Shown here piece after piece: positions 15,081-19,102 of a stretch of 19,102 nt of DNA. The notes under the pieces were generated by a model. The model saw only the letters and a list, made by a program, of their open reading frames with translations, was not told the origin of the DNA and made no database searches. Positions within the stretch are counted from its first letter, which is position 1, and each line of letters starts with the position of its first letter. This stretch comes from JBIIJL01 sp044233795 (GTDB lineage: Bacteria; Pseudomonadota; Gammaproteobacteria; Legionellales; Legionellaceae). The stretch covers positions 1-19,102 of the forward strand of contig JBIIJL010000040.1 of NCBI GenBank assembly GCA_044233795.1. Direction: 5' to 3'. The translations under genes were made by a program, and so were the position numbers.

Positions 15081-15115
15081 GTCTGTCGTCTCTTTTAAAA
15101 AAACCAACCATTAAT

Positions 15116-15144
15116 TTGATAATATTAAAATCTATACGTATAAT
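15116..15144 (+). promoter_or_regulatory. Strong sigma70-type promoter of the Cys-rich lipoprotein gene
   Basis: TTGATA (15116-15121) and a perfect TATAAT (15139-15144) are separated by exactly 17 bases. This is the best promoter match in the window. Transcription would begin near 15151, leaving a leader of about 24 bases with the ribosome binding site AAGGA at 15162-15166. Confidence 0.75.
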
Positions 15145-15174
15145 ATATGTACACAACAACGCAAGGACGATATC

Positions 15175-15501
15175 ATGAAGAGAATTATTTTCACGTTATT
15201 TTGGTCAAGCATTGCCGTCGTTTTGACAGGATGTGCTTACAACCAAGGCGGGTGTATGTCTGGTTGTGGCTTCGTTGAAACAACAACCGCTACTTCTGTA
15301 GTTAAACCAACCTATGTTACAACAACAACCAGAACCAAGAATTGTTGTGGTGCTAATTATGTGGTGAAGAGAACTACTACTTGTTGTAGCATGCCAACAT
15401 GCAATCGCTGCGGTGGTGGTGGGTATGGCTACTATGATTCAGCGTTTTATGGCCCAGATTATGGATATGATAGTTACAGTTATAGTCAAGGCTGGTATTG
15501 A
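15175..15501 (+). CDS. Small Cys-rich, Tyr/Gly-rich lipoprotein
   Basis: The 108-residue protein begins with a lipoprotein signal peptide: KR, a hydrophobic core (IIFTLFWSSIAVV) and lipobox LTGC with Cys20 as the lipidated residue. Ala follows at +2, so sorting to the outer membrane is expected. The mature part has eight more Cys (27, 31, 57, 58, 70, 71, 76 and 79), including two CC pairs. It also has a Thr-rich stretch (36-53) and a Gly/Tyr/Asp/Ser-rich tail (80-108, GGGGYGYY and onward) that is probably disordered. The Cys could form disulfides, crosslink the protein or bind metal. I know no function for it. The gene has a very good promoter and ribosome binding site and its own hairpin terminator, so it is likely well expressed as a single gene, which is typical of abundant small envelope proteins. 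Confidence 0.85.
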   Translation: MKRIIFTLFWSSIAVVLTGCAYNQGGCMSGCGFVETTTATSVVKPTYVTTTTRTKNCCGANYVVKRTTTCCSMPTCNRCGGGGYGYYDSAFYGPDYGYDSYSYSQGWY

Positions 15502-15512
15502 TATATCTGTTG

Positions 15513-15551
15513 AAATCAGTGAGGGTCTATAAATGTGGTCCCCACTGATTT
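15513..15551. terminator. Bidirectional terminator between the lipoprotein and HAD-like genes
   Basis: AAATCAGTG (15513-15521) pairs with CACTGATTT (15543-15551), and GGG/CCC just inside lengthens the stem past one mismatch. It lies between convergent stops. It should end the lipoprotein transcript and also the long minus-strand series that starts in pcnB. Confidence 0.7.
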
Positions 15552-15555
15552 GTGT

Positions 15556-16371
15556 TTAGAGTAAAACGGCTGGTGTTTTATACGTTATAGACGAATGAAG
15601 AGCCTCGTTGAGCGGCTGATGATCTTTCTTGTTCCAAATGAGTGTATCCACAAGATTCGCAGACATGATTTTATCAAGATGAGCGCTAGACTCTGCAGCA
15701 AGGGCTCTTAAAATTGGATCATGAATACCATCGACACTGCGAATGTACTTAATATCCATTGCTGATTTTTCCCCACTCGGTTTGAATAAAGACAATCCAT
15801 AGAGGTGCTCTCCTAGTTGAGAGGATCTTTCTTGTGTAACAATTTGTTGGATCAACTCAGCCTTGGTTTTAAGGGTTGTGTAAGTAAGATATATAGGTAT
15901 GCCCTTTATCCTATTTAGCGCTCCTGTCTTTTCATCAACTGTATAAGGGACATGATATTTTTTTAGCTCGTTAACGAAATGTGCAATATCAATTGGATTA
16001 GAGTGACTGACCAAAAACATCCTAACATCGTCACTACATACCTCAAATAGTTCGTTTAAATGTATATAAAAATCGTCATAGCTAGGATTCATGGTATTCC
16101 AAGCTTGAAGAAAGTTCTCTTGGGCAAGCTCAGCTCCAGTAATTTCTTTAAGAAATTGTACGACGGTTGTTGTGAACATTAATTGTGTAATTAATCCTCG
16201 TTTGAACTCTTCTAAAATTGTTTTGAAATGCTCGCTTTGTAACATACTACGGAGCATTGGAATGACGGAATTAGGGTTGCCTGGATTAATTAATTGAGCA
16301 AAAGCTATTAAAGCTCGTTGCTGGTTTTGTGTAACAATTTCACCTAAGCTTATGATTCTGATGATGGGCAT
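15556..16371 (-). CDS. HAD-superfamily-like protein lacking the catalytic Asp (probable pseudoenzyme)
   Basis: The 271-residue protein resembles YihX-type HAD phosphatases in order. There is an N-terminal strand (IIRIISLGEIV, 3-13), a helical cap with EFKRGLITQLMF and FLQAWNTMNP (55-66 and 87-96), and then FLVSHSNPIDIAHF (119-132), which matches motif II (L-L-S-N-T-N-P-I-H). In active HADs the first strand reads F-D-[LI]-G-G-V; here Asp is Ser8 in I-I-S-L-G-E-I, so the phosphorylated nucleophile is gone. The end (IKGIPIYLTY, TKAELIQQ near 168, then a unique tail) is only loosely like the motif III/IV region, and I cannot place its Lys and Asp. AGAGG precedes the ATG at 16371. It may bind a ligand or partner without catalysis. 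The HAD link rests on motif reading and is moderate. Confidence 0.55.
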   Translation of the reverse strand: MPIIRIISLGEIVTQNQQRALIAFAQLINPGNPNSVIPMLRSMLQSEHFKTILEEFKRGLITQLMFTTTVVQFLKEITGAELAQENFLQAWNTMNPSYDDFYIHLNELFEVCSDDVRMFLVSHSNPIDIAHFVNELKKYHVPYTVDEKTGALNRIKGIPIYLTYTTLKTKAELIQQIVTQERSSQLGEHLYGLSLFKPSGEKSAMDIKYIRSVDGIHDPILRALAAESSAHLDKIMSANLVDTLIWNKKDHQPLNEALHSSITYKTPAVLL

Positions 16372-16446
16372 ATTTATTACCTCTTAATGATTTATACGAT
16401 GATTGCATCAGCGCAGTTTGTTAATCGAAGCGCTATCAATGGGCAT

Positions 16447-16884
16447 TTATAACGATGCCTTGTTGGTTGCCTTGATTGTCAGCACATCACAGGGTGCTTG
16501 ATGAACCACTGCGTGCGCTGTGCTTCCTAGAAACGCAGGTAATTTGCTTGGGGTATGGCTGCCAATGATGATCAAATTACATGCTAAATCGATTGCCTTT
16601 TGGAGAACATGAGCTTTGATGGAGCCAACTTCAACGAACAGGTGCTCTTTTGGAATGTTAAAGGTGTCACCTAATACGCTTAAGACTGTCATTGCGTCTT
16701 CTTTTACTGGAGAGTCAAATTCAGCAAATCCCAAGCCTTGTGCTAACTGTAGGCTAGGAGGGGGCTCAATGACATGTAAGAGAAAAAGTTTTGCATGAAA
16801 GCACTTGGCAATTTCTATTGCTTGTTGGCACATGTCAAAGTGATTTTTGCTAAGATCTGTGGCGTGCAAGATATGAGTGTACAT
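16447..16884 (-). CDS. Universal stress protein (UspA family)
   Basis: The 145-residue single-domain protein fits the UspA fold. It has an N-terminal strand THILHATDLS with the nucleotide-site Asp10, helix AIEIAKCFHAKL, strand LFLLHVIEPPP, and an AIDLACNLIIIGSH strand. The ATP-binding loop runs from Gly108 to GST at 120-122, followed by HAVVHQAPCDVLTI. The usual G-x2-G-x9-G-[ST] motif has Thr111 in place of the second Gly, so nucleotide binding may be altered. Such proteins are made in stasis and stress; the exact role varies. AGAAGGA lies a few bases before the ATG at 16884. It follows the orphan gene by about 95 bases and precedes the HAD-like gene by 75 bases, all on the minus strand, so co-transcription is possible but not certain. 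Confidence 0.9.
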   Translation of the reverse strand: MYTHILHATDLSKNHFDMCQQAIEIAKCFHAKLFLLHVIEPPPSLQLAQGLGFAEFDSPVKEDAMTVLSVLGDTFNIPKEHLFVEVGSIKAHVLQKAIDLACNLIIIGSHTPSKLPAFLGSTAHAVVHQAPCDVLTIKATNKASL

Positions 16885-16978
16885 AGGTCCTTCTATTGAT
16901 TAAATATGAATGTAGTAAGTTTAGTTGATTGAAATCTATAAAGTCACGATTTTTTGTTATGTACGAAGACAAAAAGCA

Positions 16979-17419
16979 TTATGAACTCTTTGGGCGGGGG
17001 GGATTGTCTTGTTGAGCTTCGTTTTCTTCTGAAAGCTTTTGTTTAAAATCTGTTGTGGCCAATTTATTTTCGCTAGGGATTTTAGTTAAATCTTCCTTAA
17101 TGACATTCAATACCGCTGAAATTAAAGATATTAGTAGTTGGGCTAACCGCCCCACTTTAATATCCTTTTGACATTTTAGCTCAAAGGCATTTTCTTGTGC
17201 AGCCTGAATGGTTTGAGTTGTAGGCGTAGCAAGCATTGCAGTAGCTGAGAGAATTGCTGAGCGGGCAGCTTCATGTTGACCATCTGAGGTTGAAGGAGAG
17301 TCAATAATTGCCCGAGCCTGTTCATGAAGTGCCTCATGTTGATGTTGTACTCTAATGTTGGCACTAATTTTTTCACGGATAACTTCAACATTAATAACGT
17401 TACTAGCAGGGCTTGACAT
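16979..17419 (-). CDS. Orphan helical protein with F-x3-C-Q-K-x-I motif
   Basis: This is a 146-residue protein of unknown function. The start was set at ATG 17419 because GAGGATCTC lies directly before it; the open frame reaches back to 17515 and would overlap folK. It is Ala/Gln/Glu-rich and mostly helical. Residues 24-60 carry RVQHQHEALHEQARAII and an Ala/Ser helix. Residues 79-87 read FELKCQKDI, giving F79-x3-C83-Q-K-x-I87, followed by a hydrophobic helix (92-107, LAQLLISLISAVLNVI). A charged C-terminus ends EENEAQQDNPPRPKSS. The motif and the following SAV-containing hydrophobic helix match the orphan at 5858-6388, so the two may be distant relatives. The Glu-rich, Ser-ended tail loosely resembles Dot/Icm-type secretion tails, which is only a hint. 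It lies 72 bases after folK. Confidence 0.65.
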   Translation of the reverse strand: MSSPASNVINVEVIREKISANIRVQHQHEALHEQARAIIDSPSTSDGQHEAARSAILSATAMLATPTTQTIQAAQENAFELKCQKDIKVGRLAQLLISLISAVLNVIKEDLTKIPSENKLATTDFKQKLSEENEAQQDNPPRPKSS

Positions 17420-17490
17420 GAGATCCTCACCACTCCAATTAAATCGTAAACTATTAACATTGTAGACCATACAATAAAGAAATGCTGGTG

Positions 17491-17961
17491 TCATGTACAG
17501 AGATAATGCTGACATTGCCTAAGATGATAACTTAAATTTATCCCATTAATAGCTATATCATTTTGGGAGATCTCTTTTAAAGGAATCAGCACAAAATCAC
17601 GTCGATGCAATTCCGGATGAGGGATTTTAAGATGGGGTAAATCCACGACGATATTATCGATAAACAAGATATCGATATCTAAGGTTCGTGATCCCCATCT
17701 TTGCTTGATGATGCGTTGGTGTTTCATTTCAATAACTTTACACAGCTCAAGGAGTGATGTCGCATTTAGTGTGGTTTTTAGTGAGACGACCATGTTGCGA
17801 TATGAGGGTTGTGCTTTAATGCCTAGAGGCTTGCTTTTATAAATACTCGAAGCTTCAAGAATCATGCTTCTCGGAAGGTGGCGCAAATCCATTACTGCGG
17901 TTCTTAGTTGTCGTTCTGGATGATCTAAGTTACTGCCTAGACCTAAGTAGCAGAGACTCAT
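17491..17961 (-). CDS. folK: FolK, 6-hydroxymethyl-7,8-dihydropterin pyrophosphokinase
   Basis: FolK transfers pyrophosphate from ATP to 6-hydroxymethyl-dihydropterin in folate synthesis. The 156 residues are typical in length (E. coli 159). Family marks are YLGLGSNLDHPERQL at 5-19, SSIYKSKPLG at 38-47, QPSYRN at 51-56, the RWGSRTLDIDILF block at 88-100 with Mg-binding Asp95 and Asp97, IPHPELHRRDFVLIPLKEI at 113-131. It overlaps the end of pcnB by four bases (ATGA), so translation is probably coupled. The pcnB-folK order is conserved in gammaproteobacteria. In E. coli panBC follows, while here an unrelated orphan gene does. Confidence 0.96.
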   Translation of the reverse strand: MSLCYLGLGSNLDHPERQLRTAVMDLRHLPRSMILEASSIYKSKPLGIKAQPSYRNMVVSLKTTLNATSLLELCKVIEMKHQRIIKQRWGSRTLDIDILFIDNIVVDLPHLKIPHPELHRRDFVLIPLKEISQNDIAINGINLSYHLRQCQHYLCT

Positions 17962-19102
17962 GAAGAGCTCTTAGGTTTAGGTCGATGTTTTTTTTGTGGT
18001 GTTGGGAGGGCTTGGATCATCTCTTCTTGTGTTTCTTTTGAAGACTCTTGAAAAGTAGTCCACCATTGGGCCAATTCCATAGATTCGTCGCCTGCCAAAG
18101 CTCTTAAGAGCATAAAATCATAAGCGGCACGAAATCGTGGATGCTCAAGTAAGCCTAGAGCGCGACTGCCTGATCGACTTGGGAAACGGTATTGTAAAAG
18201 CCAAATTTCACGCATCACTTGAGTGAAGCGTTTAGGGATGGTCACTATTTTATTTTGTGCAGCAATGACTTCTGACATAGACATTTCTAGGGCGGGAAGA
18301 GGGTCTATCCCGGTTTTTTTTAAAATGGACGTTTTCTCAATCAAGGGAAACCAGAGAAGAACTGCATAAATGAAAGCTGGGTTGACGGGTTTGTTTTGCT
18401 GGATACGACAATCAGTGTTTTCAAGGGCGAGAGCAATCAGAGCTTTCACAGGAAAATCACTGTCCATCAACTGATTGGTCTGATTAAATAGATGATTAAA
18501 CAAACCATATTTCAATAGTAGTTGTTGAGCGAATTCCCCCTCACCACATTGATATAGTTTAGTCATCTCATCAAAAAGGCGCGAGCCAGAAATATGGGTT
18601 ATGAGATGATTTAATTCAAAGATCGGGGCTGCAGTTTCTTCAACAATATCAAAATGTAATTTAGCACTGAAACGAATAGCACGAAGCATGCGAACCGGAT
18701 CTTCTTGGTAGCGCAGTTTTGGATCGCCAATCATACGAATCTGCTGATGCTCAACATCACTAACGCCACCTGTAAAATCAATAATTGATGAGTCTTGAAG
18801 GTTATAATAGAGCGAATTAACAGTAAAATCTCTTCGCCAAGCATCTTCTTCATGGGTACCATAAGCATTATCTCGTATAAGCATTCCTTTATCATTGGTT
18901 CTTTGGTTTTCATTCTCAAGTACGTGTCCTCGAAAAGTCGCGACTTCAATAATTTCACGATGATAAAGAATGTGTACTAATTTAAACCGTCGACCGATGA
19001 TTCGTGCATTTTTGAAGAGGTTGCGAATTTCATTAGGCGTTGCGTTGGTTGAAACATCAAAGTCTTTCGGTGACTTACGTAAAAGTAAGTCCCGTACGCT
19101 GC
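17958..19102 (-). CDS. pcnB: PcnB, poly(A) polymerase I, 5' end outside the window
   Basis: PcnB adds poly(A) tails to RNA 3' ends and promotes decay. The frame is open to the right edge, giving 380 visible residues; the N-terminus and the Gly-Gly part of the nucleotidyltransferase motif are missing. The visible start reads SVRDLLLRKSPKDFDVST, with the catalytic D-x-D in PKDFD. It is followed by NEIRNLFKNARIIGRRF, EVATFRGH, then MLIRDNAYGTHEEDAWRRDFTVNSLYYN and RYQEDPVRMLRAIRFSAKL, all hallmark PcnB segments that separate it from tRNA nucleotidyltransferase. The middle is the helical neck/body. FPSRSGSRALGLLEHPRFRAAYDFMLLRA is the usual C-terminal segment, followed by a basic tail (KKHRPKPKSSS) typical of the RNA-binding end. 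The ATG at 18884 is internal. It heads a minus-strand run with folK. Confidence 0.95.
   Translation of the reverse strand, partial: SVRDLLLRKSPKDFDVSTNATPNEIRNLFKNARIIGRRFKLVHILYHREIIEVATFRGHVLENENQRTNDKGMLIRDNAYGTHEEDAWRRDFTVNSLYYNLQDSSIIDFTGGVSDVEHQQIRMIGDPKLRYQEDPVRMLRAIRFSAKLHFDIVEETAAPIFELNHLITHISGSRLFDEMTKLYQCGEGEFAQQLLLKYGLFNHLFNQTNQLMDSDFPVKALIALALENTDCRIQQNKPVNPAFIYAVLLWFPLIEKTSILKKTGIDPLPALEMSMSEVIAAQNKIVTIPKRFTQVMREIWLLQYRFPSRSGSRALGLLEHPRFRAAYDFMLLRALAGDESMELAQWWTTFQESSKETQEEMIQALPTPQKKHRPKPKSSS

Noticed and set aside
7571..15114. Shared AAAACCAACCATTA at 7570-7583 upstream of putA and at 15100-15113 upstream of the lipoprotein gene
   Set aside because: One shared 14-mer in 19 kb of AT-rich DNA is expected by chance, and its place relative to the promoters differs.
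17420..17515. Longer N-terminus for the orphan gene after folK
   Set aside because: It would overlap folK, has no ribosome binding site, and its composition differs from the rest; ATG 17419 has a good site.
1..19102. Search by eye for tRNA, rRNA, CRISPR arrays, phage genes, attachment sites or a defence island
   Set aside because: No cloverleaf, no regularly spaced repeats and no phage or defence gene set could be supported.

Overview
The window looks like chromosomal DNA of a Legionella-like gammaproteobacterium (order Legionellales). The DNA is AT-rich. The housekeeping genes (ubiG, putA, acnA, pcnB-folK) read as gammaproteobacterial. Several other genes fit a host-associated member of this group: a eukaryote-type C48 (Ulp1-like) protease fragment, a minimal FinO/ProQ protein, a YkuD_2-type L,D-transpeptidase, and two orphan proteins with an F-x3-C-Q-K-x-I motif of a kind I associate with Legionella proteins. 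The assignment is inferred from protein resemblance only.

Layout. Positions 1-1240 are an accessory, decayed stretch. It holds the C-terminal end of a C48-family cysteine protease, a perfect 11-bp hairpin, the broken C-terminal part of an IS110-like transposase, a near-consensus Fur box, and a dispersed GC-rich palindromic repeat that lengthens an open frame artificially. Positions 1241-2651 hold a divergent uracil-DNA-glycosylase-like gene overlapping ubiG. Positions 2700-5300 hold a divergent pair: an SPFH/band-7 membrane protein (minus) and a protein with three YbjQ-type domains and a C-terminal membrane anchor (plus). Positions 5338-6388 hold a second divergent pair: a FinO/ProQ-type RNA chaperone (minus) and an orphan protein (plus), with an inverted repeat between them. 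An exported L,D-transpeptidase follows (minus).

Positions 7669-15021 are metabolic. A trifunctional-type PutA without its DNA-binding domain (plus) converges on an APC-family amino acid permease and aconitase AcnA (both minus). Together they suit an organism that imports amino acids, turns proline into glutamate and feeds the TCA cycle. A Cys-rich lipoprotein gene with a very good sigma70 promoter lies divergent to acnA. From 19102 leftward runs a minus-strand series: pcnB (partial), folK (4-base overlap), an orphan gene, a universal stress protein, and a HAD-like protein that has lost its nucleophile.

No tRNA, rRNA, CRISPR array, intact mobile element or phage module was seen. The items most worth a second look are the UDG homologue whose catalytic Asp is Ser, the degenerate HAD protein, the tail-anchored triple-YbjQ protein facing an SPFH protein, the two orphans sharing one motif, and the orphaned Fur box.
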